In this document: piece by piece, positions 46,676 through 60,748 of the stretch | Numbering within the stretch: the stretch's first letter is position 1 | Layout: every line of letters begins with the position of its first letter | DNA from: Ridgeia piscesae | Taxonomy: Eukaryota > Annelida > Polychaeta > Sabellida > Siboglinidae | DNA length: 64,000 nucleotides | Direction of reading: 5' to 3' | Assembly (NCBI GenBank): GCA_025642075.2 | Contig: JAODUO010000422.1 | Coordinates: 243,501 to 307,500, forward strand | Notes under the pieces: model-generated | The model's input: only the letters and a program-made list of their open reading frames with translations | Told to the model about the DNA's origin: nothing | The model's database searches: none | Position numbers and translations under genes: made by a program

Positions 46676-49600
46676 GAACCCCTACCTGGCCTCTCAGGGT
46701 GTCTCAGTGTGGCTACTGCTGTATAACCCTACACTGAACTCCTACCTGGCCTATCAGGGTGTCTCAGTGTGGCTACTGCTTTATAACCCTACACTGAACC
46801 CCTACCTGGCCTATCAGGGTGTCTCAGTGTGGCTACTGCTGTATAACCCTACACTGAACTCCTACCTGGCCTATCAGGGTGTCTCAGTGTGGCTACTGCT
46901 TTATAACCCTACACTGAACCCCTACCTGGCCTATCAGGGTGTCTCAGTGTGGCTACTGCTGTATAACCCTACACTGAACTCCTACCTGGCCTATCAGGGT
47001 GTCTCAGTGTGGCTATTTCTGTATAACCCTACACTGAACCCCTACCTGGCCTATCAGGGTGTCTCAGTGTGGCTACTGCTTATAACCCTACACTGAACCC
47101 CTACCTGGCCTATCAGGGTGTCTCAGTGTGGCTACTGCTTATAACCCTACACTGAACTCCTACCTGGCCTATCAGGGTGTCTCAGTGTGGCTACTGCTTT
47201 ATAACCCTACACTGAACCTACCTGGCCTATCAGGTGTCTCAGTGTGGCTACTGCTTTATAACCCTACACTGAACCCCTACCTGGCCTATCAGGGTGTCTC
47301 AGTGTGGCTATCTTATAACCCTACACTGAACTCCTACCTGGCCTATCAGGGTGTCTCAGTGTGGCTACTGCTTTATAACCCTACACTGAACCCCTACCTG
47401 GCCTATCAGGGTGTCTCAGTGTGGCTACTGCTTTATAACCCTACACTGAACCCTACCTGGCCTATCAGGGTGTCTCAGTGTGGCTACTGCTTTATAACCC
47501 TACACTGAACCTCTACCTGGCCTATCAGGGTGTCTCAGTGTGGCTACTGCTTTATAACCTACATGAACCCCTACCTGGCCTCTCAGGGTGTTCAGTGTGG
47601 TACTGCTTTATAACCCTACACTGAACCCCTACCTGGCCTATCAGGGTGTCTCAGTGTGGCTACTGCTTTATAACCCTACACTGAACTCCTACCTGGCCTA
47701 TCAGGGTGTCTCAGTGTGGCTACTGCTTTATAACCCTACACTGAACCCCTACCTGGCCTATCAGGGTGTCTCAGTGTGGCTACTGCTTTATAACCCTACA
47801 CTGAACCCCTACCTGGCCTATCAGGGTGTCTCAGTGTGGCTACTGCTTTATAACCCTACACTGAACCCCTACCTGGCCTATCAGGGTGTCTCAGTGTGGC
47901 TACTGCTTTATAACCCTACACTGAACCCCTACCTGGCCTATCAGGGTGTCTCAGTGTGGCTACTGCTTTATAACCCTACACTGAACCTCTACCTGGCCTC
48001 TCAGGGTGTCTCAGTGTGGCTACTGCTTTATAACCCTACACTGAACCTCTACCTGGCCTCTCAGGGTGTGTCAGTGTGGCTACTGCTTTATAACCCTACA
48101 CTGAACCTCTACCTGGCCTCTCAGGGTGTCTCAGTGTGGCTACTGCTTTATAACCCTACACTGAACCTCTACCTGGCCTCTCAGGGTGTCTCAGTGTGGC
48201 TACTGCTTTATAACCCTACACTGAACCTCTACCTGGCCTCTCAGGGTGTCTCAGTGTGGCTACTGCTTTATAACCCTACACTGAACCTCTACCTGGCCTC
48301 TCAGGGTGTCTCAGTGTGGCTACTGCTGTATAACCCTACACTGAACCCCTACCTGGCCTATCAGTGTGTCTCAGTGTGGCTACTGCTTTATAACCCTACA
48401 CTGAACCTCTACCTGGCCTATCAGTGTGTCTCAGTGTGGCTACTGCTTTATAACCCTACACTGAACCTCTACCTGGCCTCTCAGGGTGTCTCAGTGTGGC
48501 TACTGCTTTATAACCCTACACTGAACCTCTACCTGGCCTCTCAGGGTGTCTCAGTGTGGCTACTGCTTTATAACCCTACACTGAACCTCTACCTGGCCTC
48601 TCAGGGTGTCTCAGTGTGGCTACTGCTTTATAACCCTACACTGAACCTCTACCTGGCCTATCAGGGTGTCTCAGTGTGGCTACTGCTTTATAACCCTACA
48701 CTGAACCTCTACCTGGCCTCTCAGGGTGTCTCAGTGTGGCTACTGCTTTATAACCCTACACTGAACCCCTACCTGGCCTCTCAGGGTGTCTCAGTGTGGC
48801 TACTGCTTTATAACCCTACACTGAACTCCTACCTGGCCTATCAGGGTGTCTCAGTGTGGCTACTGCTTTATAACCCTACACTGAACTCCTACCTGGCCTA
48901 TCAGTGTGTCTCAGTGTGGCTACTGCTTTATAACCCTACACTGAACCCCTACCTGGCCTATCAGGGTGTCTCAGTGTGGCTACTGCTTATAACCCTACAC
49001 TGAACCCCTACCTGGCCTATCAGGGTGTCTCAGTGTGGCTACTGCTTTATAACCCTACACTGAACTCCTACCTGGCCTATCAGTGTGTCTCAGTGTGGCT
49101 ACTGCTTTATAACCCTACACTGAACTCCTACCTGGCCTATCAGGGTGTCTCAGTGTGGCTACTGCTGTATAACCCTACACTGAACCCCTACCTGGCCTAT
49201 CAGGGTGTCTCAGTGTGGCTACTGCTTTATAACCCTACACTGAACCCCTACCTGGCCTATCAGTGTGTCTCAGTGTGGCTACTGCTTTATAACCCTACAC
49301 TGAACCCCTACCTGGCCTATCAGTGTGTCTCAGTGTGGCTACTGCTTTATAACCCTACACTGAACCTCTACCTGGCCTCTCAGGGTGTCTCAGTGTGGCT
49401 ACTGCTTTATAACCCTACACTGAACCTCTACCTGGCCTCTCAGGGTGTCTCAGTGTGGCTACTGCTTTATAACCCTACACTGAACCCCTACCTGGCCTCT
49501 CAGGGTGTTCAGTGTGGCTACTGCTTTATAACCCTACACTGAACCCCTACCTGGCCTATCAGGTGTCTCAGTGTGGCTACTGCTTTATAACCCTACACTG

Positions 49601-52600
49601 AACCTCTACCTGGCCTATCAGTGTGTCTCAGTGTGGCTACTGCTTTATAACCCTACACTGAACCTCTACCTGGCCTCTCAGGGTGTCTCAGTGTGGCTAC
49701 TGCTTTATAACCCTACACTGAACCCCTACCTGGCCTATCAGGGTGTCTCAGTGTGGCTACTGCTTTATAACCCTACACTGAACCCCTACCTGGCCTATCA
49801 GGGTGTCTCAGTGTGGCTACTGCTTTATAACCCTACACTGAACCCCTACCTGGCCTATCAGGGTGTCTCAGTGTGGCTACTGCTGTATAACCCTACACTG
49901 AACCTCTACCTGGCCTCTCAGGGTGTCTCAGTGTGGCTACTGCTTTATAACCCTACACTGAACCCCTACCTGGCCTCTCAGGGTGTCTCAGTGTGGCTAC
50001 TGCTTTATAACCCTACACTGAACTCCTACCTGGCCTATCAGTGTGTCTCAGTGTGGCTACTGCTTTATAACCCTACACTGAACCCCTACCTGGCCTATCA
50101 GGGTGTCTCAGTGTGGCTACTGCTGTATAACCCTACACTGAACCTCTACCTGGCCTCTCAGGGTGTGTCAGTGTGGCTACTGCTTTATAACCCTACACTG
50201 AACCCCTACCTGGCCTCTCAGGGTGTCTCAGTGTGGCTACTGCTTTATAACCCTACACTGAACCCCTACCTGGCCTATCAGGGTGTCTCAGTGTGGCTAC
50301 TGCTGTATAACCCTACACTGAACCCCTACCTGGCCTATCAGGGTGTCTCAGTGTGGCTACTGCTGTATAACCCTACACTGAACCCCTACCTGGCCTCTCA
50401 GGGTGTCTCAGTGTGGCTACTGCTTTATAACCCTACACTGAACCCCTACCTGGCCTATCAGGGTGTCTCAGTGTGGCTACTGCTTATAACCCTACACTGA
50501 ACCCCTACCTGGCCTATCAGGGTGTCTCAGTGTGGCTACTGCTGTATAACCCTACACTGAACCCCTACCTGGCCTATCAGGGTGTCTCAGTGTGGCTACT
50601 GCTGTATAACCCTACACTGAACCCCTACCTGGCCTATCAGGGTGTCTCAGTGTGGCTACTGCTTTATAACCCTACACTGAACCCCTACCTGGCCTATCAG
50701 GGTGTCTCAGTGTGGCTACTGCTTTTATAACCCTACACTGAACCCCTACCTGGCCTCTCAGGGTGTCTCAGTGTGGCTACTGCTTTATAACCCTACACTG
50801 AACCCCTACCTGGCCTCTCAGGGTGTCTCAGTGTGGCTACTGCTTATAACCCTACACTGAACCCCTACCTGGCCTCTCAGGGTGTCTCAGTGTGGCTACT
50901 GCTTTATAACCCTACACTGAACCCCTACCTGGCCTCTCAGGGTGTCTCAGTGTGGCTACTGCTGTATAACCCTACACTGAACCCCTACCTGGCCTCTCAG
51001 GGTGTCTCAGTGTGGCTACTGCTTTATAACCCTACACTGAACCCCTACCTGGCCTTCAGGGTGTCTCAGTGTGGCTACTGCTGTATAACCCTACACTGAA
51101 CCCCTACCTGGCCTATCAGGGTGTCTCAGTGTGGCTACTGCTTTATAACCCTACACTGAACCCCTACCTGGCCTATCAGTGTGTCTCAGTGTGGCTACTG
51201 CTTTATAACCCTACACTGAACCCCTACCTGGCCTATCAGGGTGTCTCAGTGTGGCTACTGCTTTATAACCCTACACTGAACCCCTACCTGGCCTATCAGG
51301 GTGTCTCAGTGTGGCTACTGCTGTATAACCCTACACTGAACCCCTACCTGGCCTATCAGGGTGTCTCAGTGTGGCTACTGCTTTATAACCCTACACTGAA
51401 CCCCTACCTGGCCTATCAGTGTGTCTCAGTGTGGCTACTGCTTTATAACCCTACACTGAACCCCTACCTGGCCTCTCAGGGTGTCTCAGTGTGGCTACTG
51501 CTGTATAACCCTACACTGAACCCCTACCTGGCCTATCAGGTGTCTCAGTGTGGCTACTGCTGTATAACCCTACACTGAACCCCTACCTGGCCTTCAGGGT
51601 GTCTCAGTGTGGCTACTGCTTTATAACCCTACACTGAACCCCTACCTGGCCTATCAGTGTGTCTCAGTGTGGCTACTGCTTTATAACCCTACACTGAACC
51701 CCTACCTGGCCTATCAGGGTGTCTCAGTGTGGCTACTGCTTTATAACCCTACACTGAACCCCTACCTGGCCTATCAGTGTGTCTCAGTGTGGCTACTGCT
51801 GTATAACCCTACACTGAACTCCTACCTGGCCTATCAGGGTGTCTCAGTGTGGCTACTGCTTTATAACCCTACACTGAACCCCTACCTGGCCTATCAGGGT
51901 GTCTCAGTGTGGCTACTGCTTTATAACCCTACACTGAACCCCTACCTGGCCTCTCAGGGTGTCTCAGTGTGGCTACTGCTTTATAACCCTACACTGAACC
52001 CCTACCTGGCCTATCAGGGTGTCTCAGTGTGGCTACTGCTTTATAACCCTACACTGAACCCCTACCTGGCCTATCAGTGTGTGTCAGTGTGGCTACTGCT
52101 TTATAACCCTACACTGAACCCCTACCTGGCCTATCAGGGTGTCTCAGTGTGGCTACTGCTGTATAACCCTACACTGAACCCCTACCTGGCCTCTCAGGGT
52201 GTCTCAGTGTGGCTACTGCTTTATAACCCTACACTGAACCCCTACCTGGCCTATCAGGGTGTCTCAGTGTGGCTACTGCTTTATAACCCTACACTGAACC
52301 CCTACCTGGCCTATCAGTGTGTCTCAGTGTGGCTACTGCTTTATAACCCTACACTGAACCCCTACCTGGCCTATCAGGGTGTCTCAGTGTGGCTACTGCT
52401 TTATAACCCTACACTGAACCCCTACCTGGCCTATCAGGGTGTCTCAGTGTGGCTACTGCTTTATAACCCTACACTGAACCCCTACCTGGCCTATCAGGGT
52501 GTCTCAGTGTGGCTACTGCTTTATAACCCTACACTGAACCCCTACCTGGCCTATCAGTGTGTCTCAGTGTGGCTACTGCTTTATAACCCTACACTGAACC

Positions 52601-55600
52601 CCTACCTGGCCTATCAGGGTGTCTCAGTGTGGCTACTGCTTTATAACCCTACACTGAACCCCTACCTGGCCTATCAGGGTGTCTCAGTGTGGCTACTGCT
52701 GTATAACCCTACACTGAACCCCTACCTGGCCTATCAGGGTGTCTCAGTGTGGCTACTGCTTTATAACCCTACACTGAACCTCTACCTGGCCTCTCAGGGT
52801 GTGTCAGTGTGGCTACTGCTTTATAACCCTACACTGAACCCCTACCTGGCCTATCAGGGTGTCTCAGTGTGGCTACTGCTTTATAACCCTACACTGAACC
52901 CCTACCTGGCCTATCAGGGTGTCTCAGTGTGGCTACTGCTTTATAACCCTACACTGAACCCCTACCTGGCCTATCAGTGTGTCTCAGTGTGGCTACTGCT
53001 TATAACCCTACACTGAACTCCTACCTGGCCTATCAGGGTGTCTCAGTGTGGCTACTGCTTTATAACCCTACACTGAACCCCTACCTGGCCTATCAGGGTT
53101 TTGTTGGTTTTTTCAGTGTGGCTACTGCTTTATAACCCTACACTGAACCCCTACCTGGCCTATCAGGGTGTCTCAGTGTGGCTACTGCTTTATAACCCTA
53201 CACTGAACCCCTCCTACCTGGCCTAAAAAACCCCCCGGTGTGTCTCAGTGTGGCTACTGCTTTATAACCCTACACTGAACCCCTACCTGGCCTTCAGGGT
53301 GTCTCAGTGTGGCTACTGCTGTATAACCCTACACTGAACCCCTACCTGGCCTATCAGGGTGTCTCAGTGTGGCTACTGCTTTATAACCCTACACTGAACC
53401 CCTACCTGGCCTTCAGGGTGTCTCAGTGTGGCTACTGCTGTATAACCCTACACTGAACCCCTACCTGGCCTCTCAGGGTGTCTCAGTGTGGCTACTGCTT
53501 TATAACCCTACACTGAACCCCTACCTGGCCTTCAGGGTGTCTCAGTGTGGCTACTGCTGTATAACCCTACACTGAACCCCTACCTGGCCTCTCAGGGTGT
53601 CTCAGTGTGGCTACTGCTTTATAACCCTACACTGAACCCCTACCTGGCCTTCAGGGTGTCTCAGTGTGGCTACTGCTGTATAACCCTACACTGAACCCCT
53701 ACCTGGCCTCTCAGGGTGTCTCAGTGTGGCTACTGCTGTATAACCCTACACTGAACCCCTACCTGGCCTCTCAGGGTGTCTCAGTGTGGCTACTGCTGTA
53801 TAACCCTACACTGAACCCCTACCTGGCCTCTCAGGGTGTCTCAGTGTGGCTACTGCTGTATAACCCTACACTGAACCCCTACCTGGCCTATCAGGGTGTC
53901 TCAGTGTGGCTACTGCTGTATAACCCTACACTGAACCCCTACCTGGCCTATCAGGGTGTCTCAGTGTGGCTACTGCTTTATAACCCTACACTGAACCCCT
54001 ACCTGGCCTATCAGGGTGTCTCAGTGTGGCTACTGCTTTATAACCCTACACTGAACCCCTACCTGGCCTATCAGGGTGTCTCAGTGTGGCTACTGCTTTA
54101 TAACCCTACACTGAACCCCTACCTGGCCTATCAGGGTGTCTCAGTGTGGCTACTGCTTTATAACCCTACACTGAACCCCTACCTGGCCTATCAGGGTGTC
54201 TCAGTGTGGCTACTGCTTTATAACCCTACACTGAACCCCTACCTGGCCTATCAGTGTGTCTCAGTGTGGCTACTGCTTTATAACCCTACACTGAACCCCT
54301 ACCTGGCCTCTCAGGGTGTCTCAGTGTGGCTACTGCTTTATAACCCTACACTGAACCCCTACCTGGCCTATCAGTGTGTCTCAGTGTGGCTACTGCTGTA
54401 TAACCCTACACTGAACCCCTACCTGGCCTCTCAGGGTGTCTCAGTGTGGCTACTGCTTTATAACCCTACACTGAACCCCTACCTGGCCTATCAGTGTGTC
54501 TCAGTGTGGCTACTGCTTTATAACCCTACACTGAACCCCTACCTGGCCTATCAGGGTGTCTCAGTGTGGCTACTGCTTTATAACCCTACACTGAACCCCT
54601 ACCTGGCCTATCAGTGTGTCTCAGTGTGGCTACTGCTTTATAACCCTACACTGAACCCCTACCTGGCCTATCAGGGTGTCTCAGTGTGGCTACTGCTTTA
54701 TAACCCTACACTGAACCCCTACCTGGCCTATCAGTGTGTCTCAGTGTGGCTACTGCTTTATAACCCTACACTGAACCCCTACCTGGCCTCTCAGGGTGTC
54801 TCAGTGTGGCTACTGCTTTATAACCCTACACTGAACCCCTACCTGGCCTATCAGGGTGTCTCAGTGTGGCTACTGCTTTATAACCCTACACTGAACCCCT
54901 ACCTGGCCTTCAGGTGTCTCAGTGTGGCTACTGCTTTATAACCCTACACTGAACCCCTACCTGGCCTATCAGGGTGTCTCAGTGTGGCTACTGCTTTATA
55001 ACCCTACACTGAACCCCTACCTGGCCTTCAGGGTGTCTCAGTGTGGCTACTGCTTTATAACCCTACACTGAACCCCTACCTGGCCTATCAGGGTGTCTCA
55101 GTGTGGCTACTGCTTTATAACCCTACACTGAACCCCTACCTGGCCTATCAGGGTGTCTCAGTGTGGCTACTGCTTTATAACCCTACACTGAACCCCTACC
55201 TGGCCTATCAGGGTGTCTCAGTGTGGCTACTGCTTTATAACCCTACACTGAACCCCTACCTGGCCTATCAGGGTGTCTCAGTGTGGCTACTGCTTTATAA
55301 CCCTACACTGAACCCCTACCTGGCCTATCAGGGTGTCTCAGTGTGGCTACTGCTTTATAACCCTACACTGAACCCCTACCTGGCCTATCAGTGTGTCTCA
55401 GTGTGGCTACTGCTTTATAACCCTACACTGAACCCCTACCTGGCCTATCAGGGTGTCTCAGTGTGGCTACTGCTTTATAACCCTACACTGAACCCCTACC
55501 TGGCCTATCAGGGTGTCTCAGTGTGGCTACTGCTTTATAACCCTACACTGAACCCCTACCTGGCCTATCAGGGTGTCTCAGTGTGGCTACTGCTTTATAA

Positions 55601-58352
55601 CCCTACACTGAACCCTACCTGGCCTTCAGGGTGTCTCAGTGTGGCTACTGCTTTATAACCCTACACTGAACCCCTACCTGGCCTATCAGGGTGTCTCAGT
55701 GTGGCTACTGCTGTATAACCCTACACTGAACTCCTACCTGGCCTATCAGGGTGTCTCAGTGTGGCTACTGCTTTATAACCCTACACTGAACCCCTACCTG
55801 GCCTATCAGGGTGTCTCAGTGTGGCTACTGCTGTATAACCCTACACTGAACTCCTACCTGGCCTATCAGGGTGTCTCAGTGTGGCTACTGCTTTATAACC
55901 CTACACTGAACCCCTACCTGGCCTATCAGGGTGTCTCAGTGTGGCTACTGCTTTATAACCCTACACTGAACCCCTACCTGGCCTATCAGGGTGTCTCAGT
56001 GTGGCTACTGCTTTATAACCCTACACTGAACCCCTACCTGGCCTATCAGGGTGTCTCAGTGTGGCTACTGCTTTATAACCCTACACTGAACCCCTACCTG
56101 GCCTTCAGGGTGTCTCAGTGTGGCTACTGCTTTTATAACCCTACACTGAACCCCTACCTGGCCTATCAGTGTGTCTCAGTGTGGCTACTGCTTTATAACC
56201 CTACACTGAACCCCTACCTGGCCTCTCAGGTGTCTCAGTGTGGCTACTGCTGTATAACCCTACACTGAACCCCTACCTGGCCTATCAGTGTGTCTCAGTG
56301 TGGCTACTGCTTTATAACCCTACACTGAACCCCTACCTGGCCTCTCAGGGTGTCTCAGTGTGGCTACTGCTGTATAACCCTACACTGAACCCCTACCTGG
56401 CCTTCAGGGTGTCTCAGTGTGGCTACTGCTGTATAACCCTACACTGAACCCCTACCTGGCCTCTCAGGGTGTCTCAGTGTGGCTACTGCTTTATAACCCT
56501 ACACTGAACCCCTACCTGGCCTATCAGGGTGTCTCAGTGTGGCTACTGCTGTATAACCCTACACTGAACCCCTACCTGGCCTATCAGGGTGTCTCAGTGT
56601 GGCTACTGCTTTATAACCCTACACTGAACCCCTACCTGGCCTCTCAGGGTGTCTCAGTGTGGCTACTGCTTTATAACCCTACACTGAACCCCTACCTGGC
56701 CTATCAGGTGTCTCAGTGTGGCTACTGCTTTATAACCCTACACTGAACCCCACTGGCCTTCAGGGTGTCTCAGTGTGGCTACTGCTTTATAACCCTACAC
56801 TGAACCCCTACCTGGCCTATCAGGGTGTCTCAGTGTGGCTACTGCTTTATAACCCTACACTGAACCCCTACCTGGCCTATCAGGGTGTCTCAGTGTGGCT
56901 ACTGCTTTATAACCCTACACTGAACCCCTACCTGGCCTATCAGGGTGTCTCAGTGTGGCTACTGCTTTATAACCCTACACTGAACCCCTACCTGGCCTAT
57001 CAGGGTGTCTCAGTGTGGCTACTGCTTTATAACCCTACACTGAACCCCTACCTGGCCTATCAGGGTGTCTCGTGTGGCTACTGCTTTATAACCCTACACT
57101 GAACCCCACCTGGCCTATCAGGTGTCTCAGTGTGGCTACTGCTTTATAACCCTACACTGAACCCCTACCTGGCCTATCAGGGTGTCTCAGTGTGGCTACT
57201 GCTTTATAACCCTACACTGAACCCCTACCTGGCCTATCAGGGTGTCTCAGTGTGGCTACTGCTTATAACCCTACACTGAACCCCTACCTGGCCTATCAGG
57301 GTGTCTCAGTGTGGCTACTGCTTATAACCCTACACTGAACCCCTACCTGGCCTATCAGGGTGTCTCAGTGTGGCTACTGCTTTATAACCCTACACTGAAC
57401 CCCTACCTGGCCTATCAGGGTGTCTCAGTGTGGCTACTGCTTTATAACCCTACACTGAACCCCTACCTGGCCTATCAGGGTGTCTCAGTGTGGCTACTGC
57501 TTTATAACCCTACACTGAACCCCTACCTGGCCTATCAGGGTGTCTCAGTGTGGCTACTGCTTTATAACCCTACACTGAACCCCTACCTGGCCTATCAGGG
57601 TGTCTCAGTGTGGCTACTGCTGTATAACCCTACACTGAACCCCTACCTGGCCTATCAGGGTGTCTCAGTGTGGCTACTGCTTTATAACCCTACACTGAAC
57701 CCCTACCTGGCCTATCAGGGTGTCTCAGTGTGGCTACTGCTGTATAACCCTACACTGAACCCCTACCTGGCCTATCAGGGTGTCTCAGTGTGGCTACTGC
57801 TTTATAACCCTACACTGAACCCCTACCTGGCCTATCAGGGTGTCTCAGTGTGGCTACTGCTGTATAACCCTACACTGAACCCCTACCTGGCCTATCAGGG
57901 TGTCTCAGTGTGGCTACTGCTGTATAACCCTACACTGAACCCCTACCTGGCCTATCAGGGTGTCTCAGTGTGGCTACTGCTGTATAACCCTACACTGAAC
58001 CCCTACCTGGCCTATCAGGGTGTCTCAGTGTGGCTACTGCTTTATAACCCTACACTGAACCCCTACCTGGCCTATCAGGGTGTCTCAGTGTGGCTACTGC
58101 TGTATAACCCTACACTGAACCCCTACCTGGCCTATCAGGGTGTCTCAGTGTGGCTACTGCTTTATAACCCTACACTGAACCCCTACCTGGCCTATCAGGG
58201 TGTCTCAGTGTGGCTACTGTTGTATAACCCTACACTGAACCCTACCTGGCCTATCAGGGTGTCTCAGTGTGGCTACTGCTTTTATAACCCTACACTGAAC
58301 CCCTACCTGGCCTACCAGGGTGTCTCAGTGTGGCTACTGTTGTATAACCCTA
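46676..58352. repeat. Giant 60-base array, about 195 copies (11.7 kb)
   Basis: The unit is tagged by CCCTACCTGGCCTATCAGGG, TGTCTCAGTGTGGCTACTGC and TTTATAACCCTACACTGAAC. The main variable positions are TTTATA/TGTATA, CCTATC/CCTCTC, AGGGTG/AGTGTG and CCCC/CTCC/CCTC, and they occur in blocks. Single-base deletions interrupt the frame many times. Two odd segments, at 53098-53116 and 53213-53241, contain T-rich or AAAAAACCCCCC inserts. It lies beyond exon a, so in the first intron or upstream of the gene. Confidence 0.98.
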
Positions 58353-59235
58353 CTCCTGTTGGTGTTATCATTCATGATTGTCATCTCCCCACCTCTTGTT
58401 CACATTATAAAGTAGCATCATCAACTATTTGATAATTCAAGAATGAAGAAACATCAAACAAATAAGTTTAGCTGCAGCAGTAACAATACCTCCACCACTC
58501 CACGAGAACAGCACAAGTTAATGCCAATCCACTACATCTACATTTTGTAGAAATTCAAGCTGAGAACTGAAGATAAGCAAACAAAAAATGATATTTACTG
58601 TTAAAGTAAAATATTGTGGCCCCAACCATCTGGTAGCAAAGAGAACAGGCACCCCCAAGTTCAATGCCAATCCAATGCTCCAGCACATTTTGTCAGTTCA
58701 ACAATTTTCCAATAGTCGGCCCGAGCCTTTGTATCAGGGAAATCAAACAAAAGTGTCCCAAACATATGATTACTAATATAATTTTTATGCCCATTCAGAA
58801 CCAAAGCGGTGTCCCCAACATATCAAGGACTGTTTCAATCCACATTCAAACTTTTTTGATTTTGCACCTTTTTAGTAAAATATATTAAACATGATGATCA
58901 TAAAATCTACCACCTTTATCAAGTGTAGGGCTATGCTGGAATGCCATAAATAATGAGCTAGCTACAAACAGCCACAGACGGTCACAGTCAGTGACCAGTG
59001 AGTGGGAGTCTGGTGACCACAATGTCCAGCATACCAGGGGTAATGACATAAACATCCACTGACTGTGTCCAACACTTGAGTGACCTCAGCACTCACACAC
59101 CAAACTCTCTTAATCAGAATGAGTTTACCCATTCATCCCCACATTTACTTCCCCACAGCTGATGCTTTGAATGTGAATGACATCCTCTGTGACTGTTGTG
59201 TCCCCAGTAAAGGCTGACAGTGACAGTGTGTGTTG

Positions 59236-59354
59236 TCAGTGTGTGTTGTGTTGTGTTGTGTTGTGTTGTGTTGTGTTGTGTTGTGTTGTGTTGTGTTGTG
59301 TTGTGTTGTGTTGTGTTGTGTTGTGTTGTGTTGTGTTGTGTTGTGTTGTGTTGC
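59236..59354. repeat. (TTGTG)n pentanucleotide repeat
   Basis: About 22 uninterrupted copies of TTGTG. Confidence 0.97.
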
Positions 59355-60495
59355 ACACAGCACAGCCCACACATTAGACAGACACTCGCAGGACTTCACG
59401 TTGATGACATGTCAGAACCAGTTTTCTTGCGATTTAGTCTGTTCTAAAAGTTAAGACTTCAGCCATTGCAGTTGCTACAACCAACATGAATTCATGCCAT
59501 CAGCATTATTATTAGATCACCATCAGAGTTAAATTACTGTCATTGATTTGATGTCTTTTTGATAATGCTTATCTCCTTACCAAGTACAGGGTAATTCTAC
59601 TCTACTTAGACTTAGTTCCTGCTATTTTCAAAAATTACTTTCTTTTTGTACCATACATGGATCTTGAGAATATTGAATGGTTCTAACCCTTTACGTTTGT
59701 TTCAAGGATCACTGAATATATAATTTCAAAGATTTTTGTGCTGCCAAAGGAATCTGTTTGTATTAACTAATATAACTTCCGGTATAGAATGTAAACACTG
59801 AGCAGAGAGCAGTCATTAGGGGAGCAGCATCTGCATGATAAAACCTTGTCATAGAAGGATATATTCAAATAAAAAAATCATTACCGGTACATGGTTTGGC
59901 TTAAAATTGAAATATAATTTTTTTTAAAGATACAGCACTGGTGGTGTGTTTAGAAGTGAAAAATCACAGATCAAGTGTTCTTTATAACATATAACAGCTG
60001 ACAGTGATTCAATTTTCAATACTAGAAATGTGCCATGCATACGTAAGTCTCCACTACCAGGTAGGCCTATTTAAGCCTCACTCACGGCTCACTGTTAAGC
60101 TAAGGATGGAATTATAAATGTAACATTGCCCAAAGTTTAACATAAATTATATTAATTAATATAAAAATCTTTACATTTATTTACAACTACTATTGTCACC
60201 ATGGTGATGTGTTCTAGTCACATGAATTGATGATCTCTGCAGTGTAATAATTCACTCTCGATTGGATTATTTAATTTTTATTTTATTCGAGACTATTTAC
60301 AGTTTGGTTAATCTTTAAATTAAAAACCCATGTCTATGTTAATGATGTGCACAGACATCTACAATTAGCGGACTGAATACATGCAACGTTCCAACTGGCA
60401 TTTATTACAACCAGATGTACTGTGAATCAGATCAATCAGACTTTGTAATGTTATGATCATCTGATATGGTATGACGTATGAAGTTATTTTTTATG

Positions 60496-60748
60496 TACTT
60501 GCAGCGTGTTTAGCCGAGGGTACTTGGCAGAGGAAGGTGGACAGAGCTGTGTTGATGCTGTGACCTACTGGCCCAGCCCTGCCTGCTGCTCACGGCTGCC
60601 AAGTGGAGTGGCTGCAGTTGGAGTGGAGTGGAGTGGAGTGGAGGGTATACACCAAGCACCATTGACCCAGAACACACCCCAACAATGTACAACACTTATC
60701 TCACATCTACTACTGTGGTCACAACATATGCTGGTTAATAACTCGTGA
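60496..60748 (+). other. Possible exon-like open stretch, unassigned
   Basis: A plus-strand acceptor-like TTTTTTATGTACTTGCAG is followed by about 240 open bases, richer in G+C than the flanks, beginning VFSRGYLAEEGGQSCVD. It contains a short GGAGT run. No family is recognised and no convincing donor was found. It could equally be chance or an old mobile fragment. Confidence 0.15.

Noticed and set aside
46638..58432. A series of ORFs of 69 to 471 residues with the 20-residue repeat NPYLAYQGVSVWLLLYNPTL
   Set aside because: They are the 60-base array. The frame breaks at every single-base indel and restarts at internal codons. No start context, unique domain or splice structure supports a protein.
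59177..59454. Cys-Val repeat ORFs (CVVLCCVVL...) and Thr-Gln-His ORFs
   Set aside because: Artefacts of the TTGTG microsatellite.
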